A stretch of DNA of 23,588 nucleotides from Deinococcus rhizophilus (GTDB lineage: Bacteria > Deinococcota > Deinococci > Deinococcales > Deinococcaceae), in assembly GCF_030271215.1 (NCBI RefSeq), contig NZ_JASNGB010000025.1, forward strand, positions 1 through 23,588. The letters run 5' to 3'. Made by a program: the position numbers and the translations under genes. Below the pieces are notes generated by a model that was not told the DNA's origin, searched no databases, and saw only the letters and a program-made list of their open reading frames with translations. Positions 1 through 12,349 of this stretch are shown in pieces (position 1 is the stretch's first letter; each line of letters opens with the position of its first letter).

Positions 1-34
1 ACGAGAACCAGCACTATGCCGCGTAAACTGAAAG

Positions 35-2578
35 ATGTCAGTTGAGAAAGACCCGTTCAAAATTTTAAGAATGATTCACCAAGCAGGAATTAATTGTGTA
101 GCGATAACGGATCACTTTTCGGGAGCATTTATAGATGAATTGAAAAGAGCAAGAAAGATAATGTCCGATTGGAGTGAATTTCGGCGTCAAACACTGCCTA
201 CTATACTACCGGGCGTAGAGATAGAGGTTGATGGAGTTCATCTCCTGTGCGTATTTCCGGAAAAATACGGAACTGCCGAAATAAACTATTTCCTTGGTAG
301 AATTGGAATACGGCCAGACCAATACGGTGATCAAGAAGCGAACTGCACTGCTGGTCTAGAAGTTATTAGGAGCGCCGTAGATGAGTACGGTGGATTAATT
401 ATTGCAGCCCATGCCAATAGTAATAAGGGACTATTGGGAATCAGAGGGAAGAATTTTGTTGATTTGTGTAGCATCATTGACGTAGTGGAAATCAATCGCC
501 CAAACTTCGATAGGGATGTAGAGGAAACCAGAAAACATAGACCGGAACTAGCGAACAAGCCATTTCTCAGAGGCTCAGATACGCATTCCGAGGCTGGTCT
601 TACGAAAGATAAATTTCACATAAAAATGCAATCCCCGAGTTTTTCATCAATAAAACAGATTATCTTTGAACCATTTTCACGTTTTATGACATCGCAACAC
701 AAAACCAAAATTTTAGGAGTTACCTTCTCTTCTCCTAACGGTATTTTCGAAAACCAAACGATAGCCTTTAATCATAGCATGAATACCATTATTGGCGGAC
801 GCGGGGACGGAAAATCTATTTTGATGGATTCAATAAGATACTGCCTTGAAGACTATCCTTCACTAGAATATCTTAATAATATTGAAGGAGGAATGCTATC
901 AAGGATCAATGGAACATATAATGAGGGAGATTCGATAACTATTATGATAGCACATAATTCAGATATCTATGCATGCGTTAGAGGTGTGACTGTTGAAAAG
1001 GTAAGGAAAGTATATAGCGCTAATGCTCCCGCCAAATGGTATAAGCTAGAGGCTGGCGATTTTACTGAAATTAACAGGCCAGATAGCCTATCATTCACAA
1101 TATATTCACAGGGTGAAATCGAAAGTCTCACTAGAGAGTTGGACGTTCTTGGCGAGATATGCGATTCCTATAATTTAGAAATTGGCAGTATTACAAATCA
1201 GGTAAATGAGAAACTATCTGCTTTAGATTTTCTATTTTCCAAAAGACTAAGAATCCAGAGAATCGAAGAGAATATAATCGCAAAAAAAGAGCAAAACGCG
1301 GAACTATCTGCTAGTATCCTGCGATTTGAGAACCTATTGGGAAGCGTTGATAAGTCTGTTTATAGAAAAATGTTGAGAGCGAACGATGAATCCTCTCGTA
1401 TGATTAATGAAATTTGGGATGCAATAGAGGAGATGCGCCGAATTGGTGGCAGTATAGTAGGAAGACTCGAAAAAGTTAAGTCAGACTTTATGGAAGGAAG
1501 CGAATTCATTAACGATGATTTCAAAAACTACTTCAATCACGTAAGAAACACCGCTATCAGGATTTTCGAAATAATGACATTTTCAGACATTGGAAAATTT
1601 AATGATACTCCCGAGCGTATATCATGGAAACAGAAATTAGACGATGAGAAAAATGCTTATGACGATCTAATACGCTCATCTGGGATGGAGAGTCAAGAGG
1701 CTCTCATGCCAAGACTTGTCGCATTAAGGGAACGACAGAAAAAATTGAGCGAGGAAATTGAGGCTGACAGTGTAGAGATAATCAAACTCAACGGCATTAA
1801 AAAGGAAATTCAGGAAATGTTGGGTCTAGCAATTCATTTACAGAATGAGCTACGCAAGACTAGAGAAAAAAATATCGAAAATTTAAATATGATTACCCCC
1901 GAAATGGTTTACATCGAATATGCATTCGATAACTCCGAATTTAAAGAATGGCTCGATGAAAGCCTGAAATCGAAAGGAATTTCGGAAAAGGGTGTTACAA
2001 TTTCCAAATTGTCTACTTTGATGCCGAACGAACTACTTTTAGCAGCAGTATCTGGAGATGTTGAGGCAATAAAAAGACTTGGCATCAGTGAATCAAATTC
2101 AAATATTGTTATAGCGGTACTTAACTCTGTAGAAAATCAAAATTTACATCGAGTAAGCATGGCCTTCACACCCATCATAGGACTTATCAAAGGCGGAAAC
2201 AAATTCCCCACATCCAATCTGTCAATCGGGGAGAAAGTGAGTGCAGTTTTTCCATTACTAACACTAAATAATGGGAAACCTATACTTCTTGATCAACCAG
2301 AAGACGATTTAGATCACAACTACATCATTGATAATATTACACATTCGATAAAGCAGAATAAAACGAATCAACAATTCATAATTATAACGCATAATCCCAA
2401 TATTCCTGTCCTTGCGGATTCAGATCAGATTATTAAAATGAAACGTCTTGAGGAAAGACAGGTTTGTATTGTCGAGACACAAGGAGCTATTGAAGACGAC
2501 ACAATAAGATCCCACGTTATGAAACTCGACGGCGGCATGGAAGCGATAGAAATTCGATACAAACGTTATCGATCTTAA
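35..2578 (+). CDS. PHP-domain plus SMC/ABC-like ATPase, Ppl-type putative anti-phage protein (N-terminus missing or frameshifted)
   Basis: The product has 847 residues from the ATG at 35. Residues 1-220 resemble a PHP phosphoesterase: ITDH (24-27), GVEIE (60-64), AAHAN (124-128) and GSDTHS (180-185) supply Asp/Glu/His ligands. An SMC/ABC-type ATPase follows: Walker A GGRGDGKS (254-261), Q-loop Gln359, a charged helical, probably coiled-coil region (about 380-620), signature NLSIGEK (728-734), Walker B ILLDQPEDD (750-758) and H-loop His786. This PHP+SMC architecture matches Ppl, reported as a single-gene anti-phage system; defence is inferred. The N-terminal His-x-His strand of PHP domains is absent. 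This frame is closed by TGA at 29-31, no clear ribosome-binding site precedes the ATG, and frame 1 is open from base 1 to TGA 43-45, so a frameshift or truncation is likely. Codon use is AT-rich, unlike every other gene here, suggesting transfer. The C-terminus looks complete. Confidence 0.8.
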   Translation: MSVEKDPFKILRMIHQAGINCVAITDHFSGAFIDELKRARKIMSDWSEFRRQTLPTILPGVEIEVDGVHLLCVFPEKYGTAEINYFLGRIGIRPDQYGDQEANCTAGLEVIRSAVDEYGGLIIAAHANSNKGLLGIRGKNFVDLCSIIDVVEINRPNFDRDVEETRKHRPELANKPFLRGSDTHSEAGLTKDKFHIKMQSPSFSSIKQIIFEPFSRFMTSQHKTKILGVTFSSPNGIFENQTIAFNHSMNTIIGGRGDGKSILMDSIRYCLEDYPSLEYLNNIEGGMLSRINGTYNEGDSITIMIAHNSDIYACVRGVTVEKVRKVYSANAPAKWYKLEAGDFTEINRPDSLSFTIYSQGEIESLTRELDVLGEICDSYNLEIGSITNQVNEKLSALDFLFSKRLRIQRIEENIIAKKEQNAELSASILRFENLLGSVDKSVYRKMLRANDESSRMINEIWDAIEEMRRIGGSIVGRLEKVKSDFMEGSEFINDDFKNYFNHVRNTAIRIFEIMTFSDIGKFNDTPERISWKQKLDDEKNAYDDLIRSSGMESQEALMPRLVALRERQKKLSEEIEADSVEIIKLNGIKKEIQEMLGLAIHLQNELRKTREKNIENLNMITPEMVYIEYAFDNSEFKEWLDESLKSKGISEKGVTISKLSTLMPNELLLAAVSGDVEAIKRLGISESNSNIVIAVLNSVENQNLHRVSMAFTPIIGLIKGGNKFPTSNLSIGEKVSAVFPLLTLNNGKPILLDQPEDDLDHNYIIDNITHSIKQNKTNQQFIIITHNPNIPVLADSDQIIKMKRLEERQVCIVETQGAIEDDTIRSHVMKLDGGMEAIEIRYKRYRS

Positions 2579-2590
2579 GTTTTATCATAT

Positions 2591-2605
2591 CTGCTTTCCA
2601 AGCAG
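2591..2605. other. Small inverted repeat between convergent genes
   Basis: A perfect 6-bp inverted repeat (CTGCTT / AAGCAG) with a 3-nt loop lies in the 32-bp gap between the convergent PHP-ATPase and carB genes. It could weakly contribute to termination, but there is no T-run directly after it on either strand, so it is recorded only as a structure. Confidence 0.3.
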
Positions 2606-2610
2606 GACAA

Positions 2611-5685
<3,075 letters not shown>

Positions 5686-5746
5686 TCCAGAAAGGGAGTA
5701 TGTCACGGATAGACCGGGCAGGCACTTGCAAGGTTATGCAGGGACG

Positions 5747-6367
5747 TCAGGCCATCAGGTTGGCGAGCAGTCCCGCCGCGATACCCCACATCATCACGCC
5801 GATCAGCACGTCGAGCACCTGCCACGCCCGGGGCGAGCGCATCAGGGGTGCGAGACGGCCTGCGAGCAGGGCCAGACTGAAAAACCACAGCCACGACGCG
5901 AGCACTGCACCTCCCAGAAAGGCCAGCCGCGCACGCTCGCCCAGCCCCGCGCTCGCTCCGCCGAGCAGGACCACCGTGTCGAGGAGGGCGTGGGGATTGA
6001 GGAAACTGAAGGCGGCGGCGGTGGCGATCACGCCGCCCGTGGTCTGTGCGGCCGGTCCCTCGGCTTGCAGGGTGCCTGGGTGGCGGGCGGTCTGAAGGGA
6101 ACGCCATCCGTACCACAGCAAGAAGGCCGCGCCCGCCAGCGTCCCGGCGGTCGTCAGCGCCGGATTCCGGGACAGGAACGCCCCCACCCCCAGCACCCCG
6201 AGCGTGATCAGCCCCGTATCGGCCAGTGAGCAGGCGAGCGCCGCCAGCGCCGCGTGACGCCGCGTCAGCCCCTGCCGCAGCACGAAGGCGTTTTGCGGCC
6301 CGATGGCGACGATCAGCGAGAGGCCCAGGCTCAGGCCGCGCAGGAAGGGAGGCACGGGCATGAGCAT
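5747..6367 (-). CDS. LysE/ArgO-family basic amino-acid exporter
   Basis: This is a 206-residue integral membrane protein with about six hydrophobic segments. It carries the family N-terminal signature IGPQNAFVLRQGL (about residues 22-34), the FLLWYGW segment near residue 83, and the FLNPHALLDTVVLLG segment near residue 122. These match LysE and especially ArgO, which export lysine and arginine across the inner membrane. It lies directly upstream of carB on the same strand and among arginine genes, which favours arginine or a related basic amino acid as substrate; that is inference. The start could be the ATG at 6367 or the one at 6361. Neither has an obvious ribosome-binding site. The upstream 67 bp are shared with the divergent gene at 6435. 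Confidence 0.9.
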   Translation of the reverse strand: MLMPVPPFLRGLSLGLSLIVAIGPQNAFVLRQGLTRRHAALAALACSLADTGLITLGVLGVGAFLSRNPALTTAGTLAGAAFLLWYGWRSLQTARHPGTLQAEGPAAQTTGGVIATAAAFSFLNPHALLDTVVLLGGASAGLGERARLAFLGGAVLASWLWFFSLALLAGRLAPLMRSPRAWQVLDVLIGVMMWGIAAGLLANLMA

Positions 6368-6422
6368 AAGGCCGGGTCTTTGGTAAAGATTTTGCGGGGT
6401 GTGCCGCGAGGAGCCAGACTTC

Positions 6423-6428
6423 TAAGCT
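6423..6428 (+). promoter_or_regulatory. Candidate -10 box for a leaderless transcript
   Basis: TAAGCT fits TAnnnT and ends 6 nt before the ATG at 6435, so transcription would start at or next to the A of the start codon. No ribosome-binding site is present. This is the leaderless layout common in Deinococcus. No clear -35 box is visible. Confidence 0.55.
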
Positions 6429-6434
6429 GGCCCC

Positions 6435-6899
6435 ATGAAGAAGACGATGCTTGGACTCCTGGCGCTGGGCGCTGTCTCGACCGCTGCGGCCGACTCGGTC
6501 GGCGGGCACATCGGCACCACGACGGGCCTGCACTACCAGAGCGACCTGACCGCCAACTCGGCGGTGCGCTACGGCCTGAACCTCAGCACCACCGGGCTGT
6601 TCGCGGGGGCCTTCCGGGTGGGCGGCGAGGTGGCGTATCTGCAGAACATCAGCGGGCAGAACTTCGGCGGTCTCAGCCCCTACTACGGCTTTGGCCTCGG
6701 TGCGGGCGCGGCGGTCGGCTCGGTGGTGGGCGTCTCGGCTTACCCCCATGTGCTCGGTGGCCTGCGCTACACCGTGGCCCAGCCCTTCAGCGTGTTCGTG
6801 GAAGGCAACGTCGGCCCCACCATCGGTGTGACGACCGCCGGGTCAGGCTTCGGCTTCGGCGCGGGCGTGCGCCTGGGGCTGGACTACCGCCTGCGCTGA
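6435..6899 (+). CDS. Small secreted or outer-membrane beta-barrel-like protein
   Basis: The protein has 154 residues. It begins with a clear signal peptide: MKK, a hydrophobic core LGLLALGAV, and a likely cleavage after Ala19 (TAAA/DS). The mature part is rich in Gly, aromatic and small residues with alternating hydrophobic pattern (LSPYYGFGLGAGAAVG, GLRYTVAQPFSVFVEGNVG) and ends with the amphipathic strand GAGVRLGLDYRLR. These are hallmarks of a small beta-barrel or porin-like envelope protein. No named family is recognised. It is monocistronic: a leaderless-type promoter lies directly in front and a strong terminator follows. It stands divergently from the LysE/ArgO-like gene. Confidence 0.8.
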   Translation: MKKTMLGLLALGAVSTAAADSVGGHIGTTTGLHYQSDLTANSAVRYGLNLSTTGLFAGAFRVGGEVAYLQNISGQNFGGLSPYYGFGLGAGAAVGSVVGVSAYPHVLGGLRYTVAQPFSVFVEGNVGPTIGVTTAGSGFGFGAGVRLGLDYRLR

Positions 6900-6910
6900 G
6901 CCTCCTCTGA

Positions 6911-6943
6911 ACCCCGGCCCCGGTCCCTGTGGCCGGGGTTTTT
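6911..6943 (+). terminator. Rho-independent terminator after the beta-barrel gene
   Basis: A perfect 9-bp GC-rich stem (6911-6919 with 6931-6939) with an 11-nt loop runs into a five-T tract (6939-6943). It starts 12 bp after the stop codon at 6897-6899 and separates this gene from the argG promoter region. Confidence 0.85.
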
Positions 6944-6974
6944 CACGGCCGCCCTTGCACCCTGCCTCCCCGCC

Positions 6975-6983
6975 TGCTACGCT
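6975..6983 (+). promoter_or_regulatory. Candidate extended -10 promoter of argG
   Basis: TGCTACGCT fits the extended -10 pattern TGnTAnnnT, which also occurs at 13496, 20418 and 20907. It predicts a transcript start near 6990 and a 5' leader of about 150 nt before argG. No convincing -35 box is visible, as usual with extended -10 elements. Confidence 0.5.
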
Positions 6984-6993
6984 CCTGAATAGC

Positions 6994-7012
6994 TATACGC
7001 TTTTTGCGTATA
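6994..7012 (+). promoter_or_regulatory. Perfect AT-rich palindrome at the argG transcript start (candidate operator)
   Basis: TATACGCTTTTTGCGTATA is a perfect 7-bp inverted repeat around five T. It lies about 5 nt after the predicted argG transcription start, in an AT-rich island inside GC-rich DNA. A half-site-like TGAAT lies just upstream (6986-6990) and an imperfect dyad GTATATCCATAC (7008-7019) follows. Arginine genes are usually controlled by the ArgR hexamer on tandem AT-rich dyads, so an ArgR operator is the leading guess. The arms do not match the E. coli ARG-box consensus closely. An RNA hairpin role in the leader is the alternative. Confidence 0.5.
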
Positions 7013-7055
7013 TCCATACATCCCATGCCGACCCTGCCCCTCCGACGCTGACCGC

Positions 7056-7081
7056 CCGGCCCTCCTTTCTGGACAGGCCGG
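7056..7081 (+). other. GC-rich hairpin in the argG leader
   Basis: CCGGCC (7056-7061) pairs with GGCCGG (7076-7081), with a further TCC/GGA pairing inside the 14-nt intervening segment. It lies 57 bp upstream of the argG start and has no T-run after it, so it is not a simple terminator. Its function is unknown. Confidence 0.35.
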
Positions 7082-7138
7082 AGATGTCACGCCGGGGGGT
7101 TCTGTGTGGCCCACCCGCCTACAGGAGAGAATCGACCC

Positions 7139-8374
<1,236 letters not shown>

Positions 8375-8815
8375 GTGCCGGGGTTGCGCGAGACCGTTCT
8401 GGAGCATCTGCCCAGGTTGCAGGCGATCTCAGAGGCGCGTGCGGGGCACCAGCCCGCGCCGGAGGTCTGGAGCGCCAAACAGATTATCGGCCACCTGATC
8501 GACAGCGGCGTGAACAACCACGCCCGCTTCGTCCGGGCCGGGGCCGAGGACGGGCTGAGCCTGCCCGGCTATGACCAGGACCTGTGGGTGGCGGCGGGCG
8601 CCTATCAGGAGCGTTCCTGGGCCGGGCTGCTGGCGCTGTGGGAGGCCTACCAGCTCCAGCTCGCGCAGGTCATGGAACGCCTGAGTCCTCAGCAGCGCTC
8701 GCACACGCTGACCGTCGGCGGTGGAGAGCCGGTCACGGTGCAATTCCTGGCGGAAGACTATGTGCGCCATCAACTCCACCATCTCGCGCAGATTCCGGAG
8801 CGGGTAGGCCCGTGA
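8375..8815 (+). CDS. DinB-superfamily protein
   Basis: This is a 146-residue all-helical protein with the DinB/YfiT-type four-helix layout. The conserved histidines appear as WSAKQIIGHLIDS (His40) and VRHQLHHL (His132, His135/136), the usual metal-site positions. Family members include metal-dependent thiol transferases and hydrolases, and the family is expanded in Deinococcus; the substrate here cannot be read. The GTG start follows the argG stop codon with no gap, preceded by GGAGG inside the argG end, so translation is coupled to argG. Its stop overlaps the next GNAT start by four bases (GTGA). Confidence 0.85.
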   Translation: MPGLRETVLEHLPRLQAISEARAGHQPAPEVWSAKQIIGHLIDSGVNNHARFVRAGAEDGLSLPGYDQDLWVAAGAYQERSWAGLLALWEAYQLQLAQVMERLSPQQRSHTLTVGGGEPVTVQFLAEDYVRHQLHHLAQIPERVGP

Positions 8816-9296
8816 GGCTGCCAGCAGGCTACGCGCTGCGCCCCGCCACCCCCGCCGACGCGCCCGCCGTCGCCCGGCAGCGGGCACAGATGTTCGTGGA
8901 CATGGGAACCCTGACCCCGGAAGCCGCCGCCCCGGAGGTCCCCCTCTGGACCGACTGGCTGCGGGGGGCGCTGGCGTCGGGCGAATATGTGGGCCTGCTG
9001 GCCGAGTGGGAGGGGACGGTGGTGGGCGGCGCGGGGCTGATGTTCTTCCCCCGGATTCCCACCCTGAAGGACCCCGCGACCCGCAAGGCGCACGTGCTGA
9101 ACGTCTCGGTGGACCCTGCCCACCGCCGACGGGGGCTGGCGGGGGCGCTGATGGGGGCCGCGCTGGAGGAGGTGCGGGCGCGGGGGCTGCGGCAGGTCAC
9201 CCTCAACGCCGCGCCGCTGGGCCGCCCCATCTACGAGCGGCTGGGCTTCGTGGAATCCACCCACCCTGAGCTGCGCCTGACCCTGGAGCCGCCCGC

Positions 9297-9300
<4 letters not shown>
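8812..9300 (+). CDS. GNAT-family N-acetyltransferase
   Basis: The product has 162 residues from the GTG at 8812, which overlaps the preceding stop codon (GTGA). GNAT features in order: an N-terminal strand YALRPATPADAPAV, a central strand VVGGAGLMFF, the acetyl-CoA loop VSVDPAHRRRGLAGALM (about residues 99-115), and the C-terminal IYERLGF motif. The acceptor substrate is unknown. The start is placed by the overlap and by the usual GNAT beginning; GGAG lies about 11 nt upstream. Its stop overlaps the next GNAT gene by four bases (ATGA), so the two are probably translated together. Confidence 0.88.
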
Positions 9301-9749
<449 letters not shown>

Positions 9750-9821
9750 TCGGCCTCACCCTGTTGATCGGCCTGCCCGTCCTGACCCTTCCCTAACTTC
9801 TCCCGCCAGCAAGGACCGTTC

Positions 9822-11219
9822 ATGACTCAATCTCAACAAGAATCCAAACTCTGGGGTGGCCGTTTCGCCGAAGCCACCGACGGTCTCGTCGAACTCTTCA
9901 ACGCGTCGGTGCCCTTCGACCAGCGCCTCGCCGAGCAGGACATTCGCGGCTCGCTCGCGCACGTCGCCATGCTGGGACAGGTCGGCATCCTGACGCCGGA
10001 GGAGGTCACGCAGATTTCGGAGGGGCTGAGGGCCGTGTTGGACGACATCCGCGCCGGAACCTTCGAGTGGCGGCTGGACCGCGAGGACGTTCATATGAAC
10101 GTGGAAGCTGCCCTGCGCGACCGCATCGGGCCGGTGGCGGGCAAGCTGCACACCGCCCGCTCGCGCAACGATCAGGTGGCCGTCGACTTCCGGCTGTTCA
10201 CGAAGGAAGCCGCGCTCGATCTCGCGGAGGGGGCGCGGGCGCTGCGGGCGGTGATGGTGGCCGAGGCCGAAAAGCATTTGCAGGACGAGGTCATCCTGCC
10301 CGGCTACACGCACCTTCAGGTCGCGCAGCCCATCCTGCTGAGCCACTGGTTCATGGCCTACGCCGCCATGCTGGAGCGCGACGAGGGCCGGTTCCGCGAC
10401 GCCGCCACCCGCATGGACGAAAGCCCGCTCGGCTCCTCCGCGCTGGCCGGAACGCCCTGGCCCATCGACCGGCACGCCACCGCGGAGGCGCTCGGTTTTG
10501 CCCGACCCACCGCCAACTCGCTCGACGGGGTGGGCAGCCGGGACTTCGCGCTGGAGTTCCTGTCGGCGGCGGCGATTCTGGGGGCGCATCTCTCGCGCCT
10601 CTCCGAGGAACTCATTCTCTATTCCACCTTCGAGTTCGGCTTCCTGACATTGCCGGATTCGCACACCACCGGCTCGAGCATCATGCCGCAGAAGAAAAAC
10701 CCGGACGTGGCCGAACTCGCGCGGGGCAAGGCGGGGCGGCTGTTCGGCAACCTGATGGGCCTGCTGACCGTCGTGAAGGGCACGCCGCTCGCCTACAACA
10801 AGGACCTTCAGGAGGACAAGGAGGGCGTGTTCGACTCCTACGACACGCTCAATGTCGTGTTGCGCCTGTACGCCGACATGCTGCCCAAATCCGTCTGGCA
10901 CGCGGACGTGACGAAGGCGGCGGCGGCGCGCGGCTTTTCCACCGCCACCGACCTCGCGGACTTCCTGGCCCGTCAGGGCGTGCCCTTCCGCGAGGCGCAC
11001 GAAGTTGTGGGCGGGCTGGTCGGGCTGGCCTCGCGCTCGGGCCGTCAGCTGTGGGAGCTGGAGGACGCGGAACTGCGCTCGGCCCATCCCCTCCTGAGTG
11101 CGGACGTGGCCCGCGCGCTGACGGTCGAGGAAAGCGTGAAGGGCCGCCAGAGCTTCGGCGGCACCGCGCCGGACCGGGTGCGCGAGGCCATCGAGACGGC
11201 GAAGGCCGCCTTGCCGTGA
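9822..11219 (+). CDS. argH: Argininosuccinate lyase
   Basis: ArgH splits argininosuccinate into arginine and fumarate, the last step of arginine synthesis. The 465-aa product is full length. It begins KLWGGRFAEATD, has HTARSRNDQVAVDFRL (110-125), GYTHLQVAQP (161-170, His164) and the fumarase/aspartase-superfamily signature GSSIMPQKKNPD (284-295) with its catalytic serine loop. The ATG at 9822 is preceded by AAGGA with 6-nt spacing. It follows the GNAT pair by 72 bp, in the same orientation as argG. Its stop overlaps the GTG of the HIT gene (GTGA). Confidence 0.98.
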   Translation: MTQSQQESKLWGGRFAEATDGLVELFNASVPFDQRLAEQDIRGSLAHVAMLGQVGILTPEEVTQISEGLRAVLDDIRAGTFEWRLDREDVHMNVEAALRDRIGPVAGKLHTARSRNDQVAVDFRLFTKEAALDLAEGARALRAVMVAEAEKHLQDEVILPGYTHLQVAQPILLSHWFMAYAAMLERDEGRFRDAATRMDESPLGSSALAGTPWPIDRHATAEALGFARPTANSLDGVGSRDFALEFLSAAAILGAHLSRLSEELILYSTFEFGFLTLPDSHTTGSSIMPQKKNPDVAELARGKAGRLFGNLMGLLTVVKGTPLAYNKDLQEDKEGVFDSYDTLNVVLRLYADMLPKSVWHADVTKAAAARGFSTATDLADFLARQGVPFREAHEVVGGLVGLASRSGRQLWELEDAELRSAHPLLSADVARALTVEESVKGRQSFGGTAPDRVREAIETAKAALP

Positions 11220-11695
11220 AGGTCACAGTGAAGCTGGACGGCACCCTGCTGGCGAAGCGGGAGGCGGAGTGGGCACACTTTCTGTCGAACCCAGACCAGA
11301 ACTCCCTGTCCACCCGCGCAGATTTCGCCGGGGGCGAGGTGCTGCTGGAAAACGAGCTGTGCGTCTACACCCAGGACGCCCGCCACTTCGACGGCCTGCC
11401 CCATTCCGGCCTCATCGTCACCAGGCGCCCCTGCCAGACCGTCTTTGACCTCACCCCCGAGGAAGCCGCCGCCACCCATGCCCTGCTCGCCGAAGTGAGG
11501 GCGCATCTCGATGCCACCGTGAAACCCGACGGCTACACCGTGGGCTGGAACGTCCTCCCGGCGGGCGGGCAACACATCCCGCACGTTCACCTGCACGTCA
11601 TCCCCCGCTGGAACACGGACGCGGCGGCGGGGGCCGGGGTGCGGTACTTCCTCAAGGAAGTCGCCCGCGCCGCTGAACCCGCTGAGTCTGTCTGA
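11216..11695 (+). CDS. HIT-family hydrolase
   Basis: The product has 159 residues, starting at a GTG that overlaps the argH stop by four bases. The histidine-triad motif is HIPHVHLHVIPRW (120-132), with His123, His125 and His127 forming H-x-H-x-H. Upstream are the family's NELCVYTQDA and SGLIVTRR segments. HIT proteins hydrolyse dinucleoside polyphosphates or nucleoside phosphoramidates. The substrate is not predictable here. Coupling to argH suggests cotranscription, but no functional link to arginine is known to me. Confidence 0.92.
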   Translation: MKVTVKLDGTLLAKREAEWAHFLSNPDQNSLSTRADFAGGEVLLENELCVYTQDARHFDGLPHSGLIVTRRPCQTVFDLTPEEAAATHALLAEVRAHLDATVKPDGYTVGWNVLPAGGQHIPHVHLHVIPRWNTDAAAGAGVRYFLKEVARAAEPAESV

Positions 11696-11740
11696 CGCCC
11701 CCATTCTCCGGAACTTCTGCCCTCAGAGGAGGCCCTTCCC

Positions 11741-12235
11741 ATGACCTACGTCCCCGCGCCCCTCGATGCCGTGCACGTCAAGCTGCGGCAGGCCACGCCC
11801 GCCGACTTTCCCACCATCGTGGCGTTGCTCACGCGCTGCGAGCTGCACACCTCCAGCGTGACGCCGGAGGGCAGCACCTACTGGATCGCCGACCTCAACG
11901 GGGTGCCGGGGGGCTGCATCGGCCTGGAGCACGGCGAGGGCGCGTCCCTGATCCGGTCCACCGCCGTCCTCCCGGAGGCCCGCTCGCAGGGGCTGGGGCG
12001 GGCGCTCGTCGCCTCGGCGCTGACCTATGCCAGCCTGCGCGGGGACCGGACGGTGTACCTCTTCTCGCAGGAAGCCGGGGACTACTGGCGGCGCTTCGGC
12101 TTCGTGCCGGTGCCTGCCGATGAGATCGCCGCCGCGCTGCCGAACACGCCGCAGGTCCAGAGCGGCCTGCTGAAAGGCTGGATCGAGCGCGAGCAGGCCT
12201 GGAAGCGGGTACTGGGCGGGGGAGGGAGGGCGTGA
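11741..12235 (+). CDS. GNAT-family N-acetyltransferase, first of a tandem paralogous pair
   Basis: This 164-residue protein has VKLRQATPADFPTIVALL (13-30), IGLEHGEGASLIRSTAVLPEARSQGLGRALV (strand plus acetyl-CoA loop) and a short C-terminal part with YWRRFGFVPVP. The layout resembles compact ArsN2-like GNATs. The ATG has a strong AGAGGAGG ribosome-binding site 8 nt upstream. The next gene (12350) is a clear paralogue: both share the GLEHGEGASL strand, the QGLGR loop, a GDR-x-x-Y-x-FS segment and a xTPQV ending. The substrate is unknown. Confidence 0.9.
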   Translation: MTYVPAPLDAVHVKLRQATPADFPTIVALLTRCELHTSSVTPEGSTYWIADLNGVPGGCIGLEHGEGASLIRSTAVLPEARSQGLGRALVASALTYASLRGDRTVYLFSQEAGDYWRRFGFVPVPADEIAAALPNTPQVQSGLLKGWIEREQAWKRVLGGGGRA

Positions 12236-12267
12236 GGGGGCTGGGCCCGGGGGGCGCGGGCGTGCGC

Positions 12268-12273
12268 TATGCT
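12268..12273 (+). promoter_or_regulatory. Possible -10 box for the second tandem GNAT
   Basis: TATGCT fits TAnnnT in the 114-bp gap between the tandem GNATs. It would give a leader of about 70 nt before the ATG at 12350, which has its own GGAGGA ribosome-binding site. No -35 box is evident. Confidence 0.3.
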
Positions 12274-12349
12274 GCCGCCACGCACAATCCAGCCGCGTCA
12301 GACGCCCGCTGGGTCGTCTGGCTGGACACCCCTTCCGGAGGACCCATCC

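Noticed and set aside
2591..2605. Inverted repeat considered as a bidirectional terminator
   Set aside because: The stem is short and AT/GC mixed with no T-run on either strand; kept only as a low-confidence structure.
5686..5706. GTG at 5706 as the carB start
   Set aside because: It adds seven residues not typical of the family and has no ribosome-binding site; MPKRTDLQ is the usual beginning.
9756..11087. Minus-strand open frame opposite argH
   Set aside because: Shadow of argH in GC-rich DNA; composition is His/Arg/Gly-rich with no recognisable domain.
10067..11217. Long plus-strand frame upstream of and in phase with the HIT gene
   Set aside because: It overlaps argH in another frame with shadow composition; the HIT protein begins at the GTG overlapping the argH stop.
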